From: Aliishimia sp963721175
Lineage (GTDB): Bacteria > Pseudomonadota > Alphaproteobacteria > Rhodobacterales > Rhodobacteraceae
NCBI GenBank assembly: GCA_963721175.1
Contig: CAVRIG010000007.1
Span: forward strand, 62,001-126,000
Length of the DNA: 64,000 bases
Reading direction: 5' to 3'
Positions within the stretch are counted from its first letter, which is position 1. The number at the start of each line of letters is the position of its first letter. Below the pieces are notes generated by a model that saw nothing but the letters and a program-made list of their open reading frames with translations, was not told the origin of the DNA and did no database searches. Positions 29,492 to 38,552 of this stretch are shown here, one piece after another. The translations under genes were made by a program, and so were the position numbers.

Positions 29492-30254
29492 CCCGGCTGC
29501 CGCGTCGCCTTTCTCGAGACGCCGCTGGCGCATCGTGCCCTGCATGACATCTCCGCGGGCCGCCCTGAAAACAGCCGCGCCGCCGTCCGGGCCGCGGTCG
29601 ACGCAGGCTACGGGATCGAGATCGACATGCAGATGAGCGCCGATGGCACGGCGATGGTGTTCCACGATTACGCGCTCGACCGCCTGACCGAGGCGAAAGG
29701 CGCCGTCCGGGTGCGGACCGCGGCCCAGTTGCGGTCGATATCCTTGCGCGGGGGCGACGAAGGCATTCCCGATCTCGCGGAAATCCTGGAGCTGGTCGCG
29801 GGCCGGGTGCCCGTTCTGATCGAGGTCAAGGACCAGGACGGCGCGATGGGATCCAAGGTGGGCGCGCTGGAAACGGCCGTGGCGCAGGCGATCCGGGGCT
29901 ACGACGGGCCCCTGGCTCTGATGTCCTTCAATCCTCATTCGGTCGCCAGTCTGGCCGTCCTGAGCGGGGATCGGCCGAGGGGGCTCGTCACCAGCGCCTT
30001 CGATCCGTCGGAGTGGCCGCTGCCCGCGGACACCTGCGACCGGTTGCGCGAGATCCCCGATTACGATCGCGTCGGCGCCAGCTTCATCAGTCATCAGGCG
30101 CCGACCTGGACCGACGCCGTGTCGCGGAGTTGAAGGAGAAGGGTGCGGACGTCCTCTGCATGGACGATCCGGTCGCCCGACGAAGAGACGCGCGCGCGCC
30201 GTGTGGCCGCAGAATATGACCTTCGAAGGGTATCTGCCAGAACTTGCCCCTTGA
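29488..30254 (+). pseudogene. Glycerophosphodiester phosphodiesterase (frameshifted)
   Basis: GDPD-family enzyme (about 255 aa, cytoplasmic type) that cleaves glycerophosphodiesters to sn-glycerol-3-phosphate and an alcohol. Readable blocks are TPLAHRALHDISAGRPENS (catalytic His-Arg), YGIEIDMQMSADGTAMVFHD (Glu-x-Asp and the second His), VPVLIEVKDQDG, ALMSFNPHSV and a shifted C-terminus ending MTFEGYLPELAP. The ATG overlaps the RidA stop, but the first codons are one base out of frame. Further indels lie near 30110, 30160 and 30210. The gene looks complete apart from these indels. Confidence 0.75.
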
Positions 30255-30305
30255 TCCGTCCTGTCCCGGGGCCAGATGGCGTGAAGACGGGACGCGAGTG
30301 ATCCG

Positions 30306-31497
30306 ATGACCACGCAGGAAATCGAGATCGAACTTCTGCCCGGGCTGCACGGTGTCTCGGCGTCCGATTGGGATGCCTGCGCCTGCCCCGAAGCGGCGGA
30401 TGGCGGGCGGCCCTCGGATCCCTTCACGACCTACCGCTTTCTGAAGGCGCTCGAGGACAGCGGATCGGTCGGCGCCGGCACCGGCTGGCAGCCGCAGTAC
30501 CTGGCGGCCCGCGTCGACGGGCAGATCATCGCGGTGGCGCCGATGTACGCGAAAAGCCACAGTCAGGGCGAATACATCTTCGATCACAGCTGGGCCCACG
30601 CCTACGAGCGCGCCGGCGGGCGGTATTACCCCAAATTGCAGATGGCGGTGCCGTTCACCCCCGCCACGGGCCGCCGGTTCCTGACCCGCCCCGGTTTCGA
30701 GGATCTGGGCCTGCAGGCGCTGGTCCAGGGCGCCGTGCAGCTGGCCGAGAAGAACGGGATCATCGGCTGCACGTCACTTTCTGCACGCCCGATGAGGCCG
30801 AGCGCGGCGCGCGACTGGGGCTCATGCACCGCAACCAGCCAGCAATTCCACTGGCTCAACCGCGACTACGATGATTTCGACGCGTTCCTCGCCTCGCTCA
30901 GTTCCCGCAAGCGCAAGAACATCCGCAAGGAGCGCCGCCAGGCCCAGGAGTTCGGCGGAGACGATCCTCACGCTCTCCGGCGACGATCTGAAACCCGAAC
31001 ATTGGGATGCGTTCTGGGAGTTCTACCAGGACACCGGCGCGCGAAAATGGGGCACGCCGTACCTGACGCGCAAGTTCTTCGACATGGCTCAGGAGACGCT
31101 GCGCGACGACATGGCGCTGGTTCTCGCGGTCCGTGACGGGCGATACGTTGCGGGCGCGCTGAATTTCGTCGGGCCGCGAGACGATCTTACGGCCGCTACT
31201 GGGGCTGCGTGGAGCACCATCCCTGCCTGCATTTCGAACTGTGCTACTATCACGCCATCGACTATCGCCATCGAACATGGCCTGGCCCGGGTCGAGGCCG
31301 GTGCGCAGGGCGAGCACAAGCTGGCGCGCGGATATCTGCCGATGCCCTGCCATTCGCTGCACTGGATCCGCGACCCGGGTTTCGCCCACGCCGTGGAGGA
31401 ATATCTTGAGGCCGAACGCGCCGCGGTGGAGGAGGAGATCGAAATCCTGACCAGCTACGGTCCGTTCCGAAAGGTCGAGGTGGAGGAACAGCAATGA
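30306..31497 (+). pseudogene. GNAT-like acyltransferase of the COG3146/DUF482 family (frameshifted)
   Basis: About 395 aa. The start MTTQEIEIELLPGLHGVSAS is followed by FTTYRFLKALEDSGSVG and FDHSWAHAYERAGGRYYPKL. In other frames come LHVTFCTPDEAERGARLGLM, LNRDYDDFDAFLASLSSRKR, EHWDAFWEFYQDTGARKWGT and ARGYLPMPCHSLHWIRDPGF. These are hallmark blocks of the family annotated as 'peptidogalycan biosynthesis/recognition' or GNAT; its activity is not firmly known. Indels fall near 30775, 30835, 30955 and 31180-31270. The stop overlaps the pterin dehydratase ATG (ATGA). Confidence 0.72.
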
Positions 31498-31790
31498 CCG
31501 AGAAACTCAGCGACGAAACCCGGCAGACGCTTCTGGGCCCGCTTTTCGAGACCGGCTGGAAGCTGGTCGACGACCGCGACGCCATCCACAAGCAGTTCAA
31601 GTTCGACGATTTCGTCGAGGCGTTCGGCTGGATGACGCGCGTGGCGATCTGGGCGGAGAAATGGAACCACCATCCGGAATGGAGCAACGTCTACAAGACC
31701 GTCGAGGTGACGCTCAGCACCCACGACGTGGACGGGCTCGCGCAGCTGGACGCGAAACTGGCACGCAAGATGGACTCGCTGGCGGGCTAG
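31494..31790 (+). CDS. phhB: 4a-hydroxytetrahydrobiopterin dehydratase (pterin-4-alpha-carbinolamine dehydratase)
   Basis: A 98-aa protein of the PCD/DCoH family. It dehydrates 4a-hydroxytetrahydropterin during pterin-dependent hydroxylation. The family active-site block is EKWNHHPEWSNVYKTVEVTL with its His pair; the usual HDVDGLAQLD follows. Length is normal. It is coupled to the GNAT-like gene by an ATGA overlap. No phenylalanine hydroxylase is in the window. Confidence 0.93.
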   Translation: MTEKLSDETRQTLLGPLFETGWKLVDDRDAIHKQFKFDDFVEAFGWMTRVAIWAEKWNHHPEWSNVYKTVEVTLSTHDVDGLAQLDAKLARKMDSLAG

Positions 31791-32072
31791 GGCGGGGTGC
31801 TTGTCGCTGCATCCCCAAGCCACCGTTCATCGGCCTGATACCGATCTTCGCTCGTGCCCTCGCGCGGAAAAAAGGTACGCAGCACCGCCGCGCATCGCCG
31901 GGCCGCCTCCAGGCCCGGCGATTTGCAGACGACAGCGCCAAGTTCGGGTATCGGAGGTCGGTGGCTGCCACAAACTGCTGCAATTCCAGCACCCGGTCGC
32001 CGCACCGCGGCCCACCGATGTGCGGTTCGCCACACGATGCCCGTGGCGAGCCCGCTTGGCAAATGTGCCGGA

Positions 32073-32561
32073 TCAGACCGCTTCCAGCAGCGCCTCGCCG
32101 CCCGAGACTTCGCAGACGCCGGGGCTCTCCTCGGCCTGGAACGCCTTGACGGTGCCGTCCTCGACGACCATCGCGTAGCGCTTGGAGCGGCCGATCAGGC
32201 CCGCGGGCGGCGCGTCGAACTCCATGCCGATCGACTTGGTGAACGCGCTTTCCGGGTCGGCCAGCATCGTGATTCCGGCCGCCGTGGCGCCGGTCGCCTC
32301 GCCCCAGGCCTTCATCACGAAGGGGTCGTTGACGGAAATGCAGATGATCTCGTCCACGCCCTTGGCGTCGAACTGGTCCTTGGTGCGGATGAAGCTCGGC
32401 ACATGCGCCGAATGGCAGGTGGGTGTGTAGGCGCCCGGCACGGCGAAGATGACCACCTTGCGGCCCTTGGTCTTGTCGGCCAGCGCCACCGTCTCGGGGC
32501 CGTTTTCGCCGATCTTCACGAGCGTCGCGTCGGGGAGCGTCTCGCCTGTGGAAATCGCCAT
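32073..32561 (-). CDS. Peroxiredoxin, atypical 2-Cys / PrxII-type
   Basis: A 162-aa redoxin-family peroxidase. The peroxidatic Cys49 is in PGAYTPTCHSAHVPSF; a second cysteine sits in the C-terminal ESPGVCEVSGGEALL. This matches the PrxII/Prx5 group that uses glutaredoxin or glutathione to reduce H2O2 and alkyl peroxides. The ATG at 32561 (MAISTGETLP) follows an AGGAATGG-like site. It is divergent from the ferredoxin reductase gene, with 86 bp between starts. Confidence 0.92.
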   Translation of the reverse strand: MAISTGETLPDATLVKIGENGPETVALADKTKGRKVVIFAVPGAYTPTCHSAHVPSFIRTKDQFDAKGVDEIICISVNDPFVMKAWGEATGATAAGITMLADPESAFTKSIGMEFDAPPAGLIGRSKRYAMVVEDGTVKAFQAEESPGVCEVSGGEALLEAV

Positions 32562-32647
32562 TCCTGTTCCTTTCCGTAGAGTTGCAATCCGCTTCTGCCC
32601 GGATATACGGTGCCCTGCCGCACGCGGCCAGCAGAAAAGGTTAAGGC

Positions 32648-33856
32648 ATGGCACATGTCATCGTGATCGGAGCGGGGCAGGCCGGGTCCTCCTGCGTCGC
32701 GAAACTGCGCAAGGACGGGTTCGACGGACGGATCACCCTGATCGGGGCGGAGCCGGTCATCCCCTACCAGCGCCCGCCGCTCACCAAGGCCTATCTGCTG
32801 GGCGAGATGGCCGTCGAACGGCTTTACCTGCGGCCCGAGAGTTTCTACCGGGAGCAGGACATCGCGCTGCGGCTGGGTGCGCGCGTCACCGACATCGATG
32901 CGCAGGCGCAGACCGTGACGCTGGGGGATGAGGTGCTGGAGTATTCCGACCTGGTGCTGGCGACGGGGTCGGTTCCGCGGCGGCTGCCCGCGGCCATCGG
33001 CGGCGACCTCGACGGAGTCTTCGTCGTCCGGGACCTTGCGGATGTGGACGCGATGGCGCCGCGGTTTGCCGAAGGGGCGCGGGTGCTGATCGTCGGAGGC
33101 GGCTATATCGGTCTGGAGGCGGCGGCGGTCGCGGCCAAGAAGGGGCTGAAGGTGACGTTGGTGGAGATGGCCGACCGCATCCTTCAACGGGTGGCGGCGC
33201 CCGAAACCAGCGATTACTTTCGCGCGCTGCACACCCGGCACGGCGTCGACATCCGCGAAGGCGTGGGGCTCGAGCGGCTGACCGGTGACGATGCGGTAAC
33301 CGTGGCGGTCCTGAGCGACGGCACCGAGCTGGAGGTGGATTTCGTCGTCGTCGGCGTGGGCATCGCGCCCGATGCCGCGCTGGCCGAAGCGGCCGGGCTC
33401 GAGATCGAGAACGGCATCCGGACCGATGCGCGCGGGCAAACCAGTGCGCCGCATGTCTGGGCCGCGGGCGATTGCGCCTCTTTCCCTTATCGCGGCACGC
33501 GGATCCGGCTGGAGAGCGTGCCCAACGCCATCGACCAGGCCGAATGCGTGGCGCGCAACATCATGGGCGCGGGCGAGGAGTATGTCGCAAGGCCCTGGTT
33601 CTGGTCGGATCAGTACGATGTGAAGCTGCAGATCGCGGGGCTGAACCTGGGCTATGACCGGGTCGTGGCGCGGACGGGCGAGGGCGATGCGGCGTCCTTC
33701 TGGTACTTCCGGGGCGACGAATTGCTGGCGGTCGACGCGATGAACGACCCGCGCGGCTACATGGTGGGCAAGCGGCTGATCGAGGCGGGCAAGTCGCCGG
33801 ATCCTGAGGCCGTTGCCGACCCGGAGACCGACCTCAAGGCGCTGTTGCGCCCGTGA
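32648..33856 (+). CDS. FAD-dependent NAD(P)H:ferredoxin reductase (rhodocoxin/putidaredoxin reductase type)
   Basis: A 402-aa flavoprotein. FAD-binding VIVIGAGQAGSSCVAKLR (1-20), the YQRPPLTKAYLLGEM segment typical of ferredoxin reductases of P450 and Rieske systems, and NAD-binding VLIVGGGYIGLEAAAVA (about 145-160) are present. VWAAGDCASFPYRGTRIRLE and a C-terminal reductase domain complete it. It passes electrons from NAD(P)H to a [2Fe-2S] ferredoxin; the partner is not in the window. The divergent peroxiredoxin makes a redox role possible. Confidence 0.9.
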   Translation: MAHVIVIGAGQAGSSCVAKLRKDGFDGRITLIGAEPVIPYQRPPLTKAYLLGEMAVERLYLRPESFYREQDIALRLGARVTDIDAQAQTVTLGDEVLEYSDLVLATGSVPRRLPAAIGGDLDGVFVVRDLADVDAMAPRFAEGARVLIVGGGYIGLEAAAVAAKKGLKVTLVEMADRILQRVAAPETSDYFRALHTRHGVDIREGVGLERLTGDDAVTVAVLSDGTELEVDFVVVGVGIAPDAALAEAAGLEIENGIRTDARGQTSAPHVWAAGDCASFPYRGTRIRLESVPNAIDQAECVARNIMGAGEEYVARPWFWSDQYDVKLQIAGLNLGYDRVVARTGEGDAASFWYFRGDELLAVDAMNDPRGYMVGKRLIEAGKSPDPEAVADPETDLKALLRP

Positions 33857-33880
33857 GGATCGCCCCGTGAGTATTGCCCC

Positions 33881-34441
33881 GTGAGAATCATCGCCGGAGA
33901 GTTCCGCGGCCGCAGGCTCGCCGCGCTGGGCAAGGGCGATGCCAAGGCGCATCTGCGCCCCACTCCGGACCGCGTGCGCGAGAGCCTCTTCAGCCTTCTC
34001 GCATCCCGGCTGGACCTGCAAGGGCTGCGGGTGCTGGACCTTTTTGCCGGCACCGGGGCGCTGGGGCTGGAGGCCGTGTCCCGCGGTGCTGCGCAAGCGG
34101 TCTTCGTCGAGAAGGGCAAGGCTGGGCAGCGGTTGATCCGGCAGAACATCGACACGTTGGGCGTGGCGGACCGCGCCAGGCTCATCGGCACCGATGCGAC
34201 GCGTTTGGGACAGGCGGAGGAGAGGTTCGACCTCGTGTTTCTCGACCCGCCATATGGCAAGCAGCTTGGCGCGCGCGCGCTCGATGCGGCGCGGGAAGGC
34301 GGCTGGTTGGCGCCGGATGCGTTCGTTGTATGGGAGGAAGATGCCCCTCAGCCCGCGCCCGAGGGGTTCGATCTGCTGGAGCACCGGCCCTATGGCGACA
34401 CGCACCTCACCTTGCTGGAGACAACGCCGCCTCGGCCGTGA
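33881..34441 (+). CDS. rsmD: 16S rRNA (guanine966-N2)-methyltransferase RsmD
   Basis: A 186-aa SAM-dependent methyltransferase. GTG start (MRIIAGEFRGRRL, the standard RsmD N-terminus), RPTPDRVRESLFSLL, the SAM motif VLDLFAGTGALGLEA (51-65) and the catalytic DPPYG at 122-126 are all present. It methylates G966 of 16S rRNA in the small subunit. The start lies in the third copy of a 14-bp tandem repeat that also includes the preceding gene's stop. Confidence 0.94.
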   Translation: MRIIAGEFRGRRLAALGKGDAKAHLRPTPDRVRESLFSLLASRLDLQGLRVLDLFAGTGALGLEAVSRGAAQAVFVEKGKAGQRLIRQNIDTLGVADRARLIGTDATRLGQAEERFDLVFLDPPYGKQLGARALDAAREGGWLAPDAFVVWEEDAPQPAPEGFDLLEHRPYGDTHLTLLETTPPRP

Positions 34442-34453
34442 TAAGCTGATGCC

Positions 34454-34657
34454 ATGACGACAGCGACCCTTTTCGCGACTTGGTGGTCCTCTGGACGGAA
34501 AGACGCGTCCGCCGAAGCCCGTACCGATCCGCCGCAACGGAAGTGGCGTGCGCCCGTCTTCATATACGACGCGGTGACGCCGTATCGCGGTGAGACGATG
34601 CTGCTTGCGCGTCTTCGGGCCGATCTGGAGGACCGCGCGGGAGAAGAGTTGGACTGA
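34454..34657 (+). CDS. Small hypothetical protein
   Basis: A 67-aa ORF 12 bp after rsmD on the same strand: MTTATLFATWWSSGRKDASA, then basic and proline residues, VFIYDAVTPYRGETMLLARL and an acidic end. No signal peptide, membrane helix or known motif. The ribosome site is weak. Proximity to rsmD and the balanced second half argue for a real gene; I recognise no family. Confidence 0.4.
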   Translation: MTTATLFATWWSSGRKDASAEARTDPPQRKWRAPVFIYDAVTPYRGETMLLARLRADLEDRAGEELD

Positions 34658-34721
34658 ACGTGCCGTCGTCGGGCTGTTCTGTTTCGCGCTTTTGCGCGAA
34701 ATGCGCCCACCCGCCGAACCT

Positions 34722-35670
34722 TCAAGTATCTAAGAAAAGCTCGGCAGCGCCCTGGAAGCGCAGACGGTATTCGGCCGGCGGCAATCCGTTGCGCGACCGG
34801 AACGTTTGGTGAAGCTCGTTCTGTCGGAATAGCCGAGGCGGTCGGCGAGGTCCTCTATCGGCATGCGGCTGCGGGTCATAAGATCGCGCGCGGGCCATGC
34901 GCATGTCGGTGACATAGCGACGCGGATCCCGACCAATGGCGCGTTGGAACCGGCGGGAGAAGGTGCGGGGGCTGACATTGGCAAGCTCCGCAGCGGCGCC
35001 GATCACGCCGGGCTCCGAAAGGTGGCTGAGAATGAAGCTGCGGGCGAGGTCCATCATCCGATCGTCGGGAGCATCCGTCGCGATCGTTTGTTCGACATGG
35101 TCGTGCAGCAACTCCGTCCAGGTCTTGCCGTAACGCCGGGCAAACCGCAGCGCGAGGTCGGGACCCATGAAGCGGGCGATGTTGAAGAGGCTCACGTGGG
35201 CGGAACAGATCGAATCGCCGCCGGTGACGAAGTTGCGCTCCGGACCGGAGACCACGAGCGGGCGTCGTGTCTGGACGGCGACCTCCGGAAAACGCTCGGT
35301 GAAATGTCCGGCATAGAGGGCGTTGATCGTGGCCGCGTGCCCGTCGAGCAACCCGGCCTCCGCCAAGAGGCAGACGCCGCTGCAGGTCGTGGTGAAGATC
35401 GCGCCGCCGTCATGCTGGGCCGCGATCCAGGCCTTTTGCGCCGGACTGAGGAGCGGTGAATGCTCGGCTTCGGTAAGGTAGCCGTCATCGAAGAGCGTGG
35501 GCAGGATCACCGCGTCGTAGACGAAGTCGTCCAGCGGGCCGTGCGGGTTCAAGGCGCTTGCCGATCTGCGGGGGTTTCTCGACCTGGACGCTATGCGGGT
35601 GGTGATGGCCGGGGCGATGTGGTCGCGGGGTCTGTGGGTTCCGAGTGAGGGTCCCGGCCGCCTGTATCAT
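34722..35670 (-). pseudogene. GlxA-type AraC regulator, N-terminally short and frameshifted
   Basis: The DJ-1/PfpI-like domain is readable from LDDFVYDAVILPTLFDDG through IFTTTCSGVCLLAEAGLLDG. The AraC helix-turn-helix follows: AAAELANVSPRTFSRRFQRA, then in another frame MPIEDLADRLGYSDRTSFTK, returning to a final PAEYRLRFQGAAELFLDT. Indels lie near 34810 and 34875, and another frame change lies near 35550. About 40-60 residues of the usual N-terminus are missing. The only plausible start (35670) overlaps the MarR stop as ATGA, so the gene may have been coupled to marR. I judge it non-functional as given. Confidence 0.65.
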
Positions 35671-36137
35671 TCGATTTTCGTGACGAGCGGTGCGCGGCTC
35701 TGCGCGTTTCCGGCGGCGGCGACCCGGCTCGCAAGCTCCAGGAATTGGCGGCGCTCCTCCAAAGTCAGACCCGCAAGTATGTCCTGCTGCAACCCGGCCA
35801 CGACGGGCCAGGCGTCTGACAGCAGTCGATGCCCCTTGCCGGTGAGTTCGACCTCGCGCGCGCGCCGGTCGCTCTGGCTGGGACGGCGGGAAACGAGGCC
35901 GCGCGTCTCGAGCCGGTCGACCACGGTTCCGATCGTTGCGCGGTCATAGGCGATCATGCCCGCCAGCGTCGCCTGGTCCACTGGAGCGGCCCGCGACAGC
36001 GCATCGAGCGCCGCGAACTGAACGGGCGTGAGCTCGATCGCGGTTTCCTTCATGCGGTTCTGGAACACCGAGGTCGAGATCTGATGCAGACGCCGGATCA
36101 GGTGCCCGGCCATGGTGTGGATCGTTTGCCCTTCCAT
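35667..36137 (-). CDS. MarR-family regulator of the gentisate operon
   Basis: A 156-aa winged-helix repressor. LTPVQFAALDALSRAAPVDQ and MIAYDRATIGTVVDRLETRG form the DNA-recognition region, and RRPSQSDRRAREVELTGKGH is the wing. The start at 36137 gives MEGQTIHTMAGHLIRRLHQI; longer starts cross the intergenic operator. It is divergent from the gentisate dioxygenase gene across 58 bp containing a palindrome, so it likely represses that operon in response to 3-hydroxybenzoate or gentisate (inference from position). Confidence 0.9.
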   Translation of the reverse strand: MEGQTIHTMAGHLIRRLHQISTSVFQNRMKETAIELTPVQFAALDALSRAAPVDQATLAGMIAYDRATIGTVVDRLETRGLVSRRPSQSDRRAREVELTGKGHRLLSDAWPVVAGLQQDILAGLTLEERRQFLELASRVAAAGNAQSRAPLVTKIE

Positions 36138-36154
36138 GATTGACAGAGTATATA

Positions 36155-36172
36155 TGGTAAGTATGCTTATCA
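36155..36172. promoter_or_regulatory. Palindromic operator between marR and the gentisate operon
   Basis: TGGTAAG and CTTATCA form a 7-bp inverted repeat (one mismatch) around TATG, in an AT-rich 58-bp divergent intergenic region. Size and position match a MarR dimer site controlling both directions. It lies 24 bp before the dioxygenase ATG, where binding would block transcription. Confidence 0.6.
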
Positions 36173-36195
36173 ATATCGAAAATGGGAGGATTCGC

Positions 36196-37225
36196 ATGGC
36201 CGAGCTGGGGACCATCGAGGAATTGCCGCAGGAATATCGCGACGCGATGTCCGCCGCGGGCGTGGCGCCGCTTTGGCCGATGATGCGCAATGTGCTGCCG
36301 CATGGCGCGCCGAAACCGGTGACGAAGCCCGGCCATTGGGCGTTCGAGGCTGTGCGTCCGTTGCTGCTCCGAGCGGGCGAGTTGACGCCGGTGGAGAAGG
36401 CCGAACGCCGGGTGCTGGTGCTCTCTGACCCGGGCCGTGGCGTGGGCGCGATGCAGGCGACCTCGTCCATCTACCTCGGGCTGCAGCTGATCCTGCCGGG
36501 CGAGAGCGCGCCGGCCCATGTGCACACGCCATCGGCGGTGCGGGTCATCGTGGAGGGCACCGGCGGCTACACCGTCGTCGATGGCGAGCGGCTGCCGATG
36601 GAGGAGGGCGACCTGGTGCTGACCCCGGGCGGCGAATGGCACGATCACGGCCATGAGGGGACCGAGCCGATGATCTGGCTTGACGCGCTCGACCTGCCGC
36701 TTTTCGTCTATCTCGAGGGGTCTTACGCCACCGAGGGTCCGCTCCAGTCGCAGCGCAACCGCCCGGACGCCAGCGAGGTGGAGTACCGCGCCGCGGGCCT
36801 CGTCCCCTCCCGCTCCACGACCAAGGCGCGGCGGCTACCCGATGCTGCGTTACCCTTGGGCCGCGACGGAGGGCGCGCTGCGGGAACTGGACGCGTATGG
36901 CGACGGGCCGGCGGAACTCGACTACGTCAACCCGGAAACCGGGACCGACATCCTGCCCACCATGGGCTTCACCGCGATGATGCTGCGGCCGGGACACAAG
37001 GCCAGTCCTCCGCTGCGGTCGTCTTCCACCGCCTTCCACGTCGTTGGCGGCAAGGGACACTCGATCGTCGATGGCGAACGCATCGACTGGTCGCCGAAGG
37101 ACACATTCACCGCGCCGGTCTTCGCCGCGATCGACCACCATGCAGAGACGGAAGCCTTCCTGATTCGCATCCACGACCGCCCGCTGCAGGACAAGCTGGG
37201 TTACTACGAGGAGCGCGCACGATGA
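36196..37225 (+). pseudogene. Gentisate 1,2-dioxygenase (one frameshift)
   Basis: A bicupin Fe(II) enzyme of about 343 aa that opens gentisate to maleylpyruvate. The first cupin has PAHVHTPSAVRVIVEGTGGY and GGEWHDHGHEGTEPMIWLD. After a shift near 36825 the second half reads YPMLRYPWAATEGALRELDA, YVNPETGTDILPTMGFTAMM and FHVVGGKGHSIVDGERIDWS. The span is 343 codons + 1 base, so one insertion in a GC run splits it. The ATG at 36196 follows GGGAGGA. The stop overlaps the hydrolase ATG (ATGA). As given, the first frame would run into the next gene as a false fusion. Confidence 0.85.
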
Positions 37226-37911
37226 GCCTTCTCTTCCCGGTCCCCGTGCCGTTCACCGTGCCGGTCGCCGCGTCGGGCGCGGAATTCCCGGTACGCCGCA
37301 TCTTCTGCGTCGGCCGCAACTACGAGAAGCACGCGGCCGAGATGGGGGCCGAGGTCGACCGCGAGGCGCCGTGGTATTTCACCAAGACACCCGCAAACGC
37401 CGTGCGCTCCGGTGCCGCCACGCCTTATCCGCAGGGGACGGAAAATTTCCACTATGAAATGGAATTGGCCGTCTACCTCGGTTCCGAAGCGTTCCGCATG
37501 TCGGTGGAGGAGGCGGGCTCCGCGGTGCTGGGCTATTCCTGCGCGCTCGACATGACCCGCCGCGACCGCCAGCAGGACGGCAAGGACAACCGCCGTCCCT
37601 GGGATCTGGGCAAGGACGTGGAGAACGGCACGGTGCTGTCGCCGATCACGCTCGACTGGACCGTCATGCCGGAGCGGCGCATCCACCTGGAGGTCAACGG
37701 CGAGGTCCGGCAGGACGCGACGCTGGCCGAACTGGTCTGGTCGGTCGAGGAGGTGATCTCGCACCTCTCGCGCTTCTACCGGCTGGGTGCGGGCGACGTG
37801 ATCCTGACCGGCACGCCGGCGGGCGTCGGACCGGTGATGGCGGGCGATGTGATCACCGGCGGCATCGATGGGCTGGAGCCGATCGAGCTCACCATCGGGG
37901 ATCCGGAATGA
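37222..37911 (+). CDS. nagK: Fumarylpyruvate hydrolase (FAH family)
   Basis: A 229-aa FAH-fold enzyme that splits fumarylpyruvate to fumarate and pyruvate, the last gentisate step. The FAH fold is shown by FPVRRIFCVGRNYEKHAAEM at the start, metal ligands in the FHYEMELAVYLG block and the DMTRRDRQQDGKDNRRPWDL stretch, and VILTGTPAGVGPV near the end. It is coupled to the dioxygenase (ATGA) and to the isomerase gene (ATGA at 37908), which supports the substrate assignment. Confidence 0.9.
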   Translation: MSLLFPVPVPFTVPVAASGAEFPVRRIFCVGRNYEKHAAEMGAEVDREAPWYFTKTPANAVRSGAATPYPQGTENFHYEMELAVYLGSEAFRMSVEEAGSAVLGYSCALDMTRRDRQQDGKDNRRPWDLGKDVENGTVLSPITLDWTVMPERRIHLEVNGEVRQDATLAELVWSVEEVISHLSRFYRLGAGDVILTGTPAGVGPVMAGDVITGGIDGLEPIELTIGDPE

Positions 37912-38552
37912 TCGTCCACCACGGCTACTTCCGCTCCTCTTCGAGCTACCGTTGCCGGATCGCGCTGAACCTCAAGGGGGTGGAGGCGGAGTACCGGCCG
38001 GTCCACCTGTTGAAGGATGGCGGGCAGCAGAAGACGCCGGACTACGCCGCGCTCAACCCGCAGAAGCTTGTGCCGACCTTCGAGGTCGACGGGCAGGTGC
38101 TGACACAAAGCCCCGCGATCCTCGAATGGCTGGAGGAGACGCATCCCGAACCCCCGTTGCTGCCCGCCGACCCGGCGGAGCGGGCGCAGGTCCGCGCGTT
38201 CTGCGCGGTGATCGGATGCGACATCCATCCTTTGCAAAACCTGCGCGTGCTGCAATACTTGGAGACGGAGTTCGGCGCAGACCAGACGCGAAAGAACCGC
38301 TGGTGCCGGCGCTGGATCGGCGACGGGCTGGCCGCAGCCGAAGCGCTGGTGACCACCCGGCCGCGCACGATCTTCGCCTTCGGGGATACACCGGGCATGG
38401 CGGAAATCTACCTGATGCCGCAGCTCTTCTCCGCCGCGCGTTTCGGCGTTGACGTGAACGAGATGCCGCGCCTCGTCGAAATCGGCGCGGCTTGCGACGA
38501 GCTGCCGGCCTTCAAGGCAGCCCACCCGCAGAACCAGTCCGATGCCGAGTGA
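37908..38552 (+). CDS. nagL: Maleylpyruvate isomerase (zeta-class GST family)
   Basis: A 214-aa glutathione S-transferase-fold enzyme converting maleylpyruvate to fumarylpyruvate with glutathione. The zeta-class signature SSSSYRCRIALN (10-21) binds GSH. NPQKLVPTFEVDGQVLTQSP and IGCDIHPLQNLRVLQYL follow the family pattern, and length is normal. Maleylacetoacetate isomerase is a close relative; the gentisate neighbours favour maleylpyruvate. It overlaps the next gene by 11 bp. Confidence 0.9.
   Translation: MIVHHGYFRSSSSYRCRIALNLKGVEAEYRPVHLLKDGGQQKTPDYAALNPQKLVPTFEVDGQVLTQSPAILEWLEETHPEPPLLPADPAERAQVRAFCAVIGCDIHPLQNLRVLQYLETEFGADQTRKNRWCRRWIGDGLAAAEALVTTRPRTIFAFGDTPGMAEIYLMPQLFSAARFGVDVNEMPRLVEIGAACDELPAFKAAHPQNQSDAE

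Noticed and set aside
31791..32072. Minus-strand ORFs in the gap between phhB and the peroxiredoxin
   Set aside because: Three overlapping short frames are open, but none has a ribosome site, motif or convincing codon pattern.
36112..37911. An apparent fusion of gentisate dioxygenase with fumarylpyruvate hydrolase in one frame
   Set aside because: It arises because one insertion near 36825 shifts the dioxygenase frame into that of the next gene. The normal dioxygenase stop and hydrolase start (ATGA) are both present.
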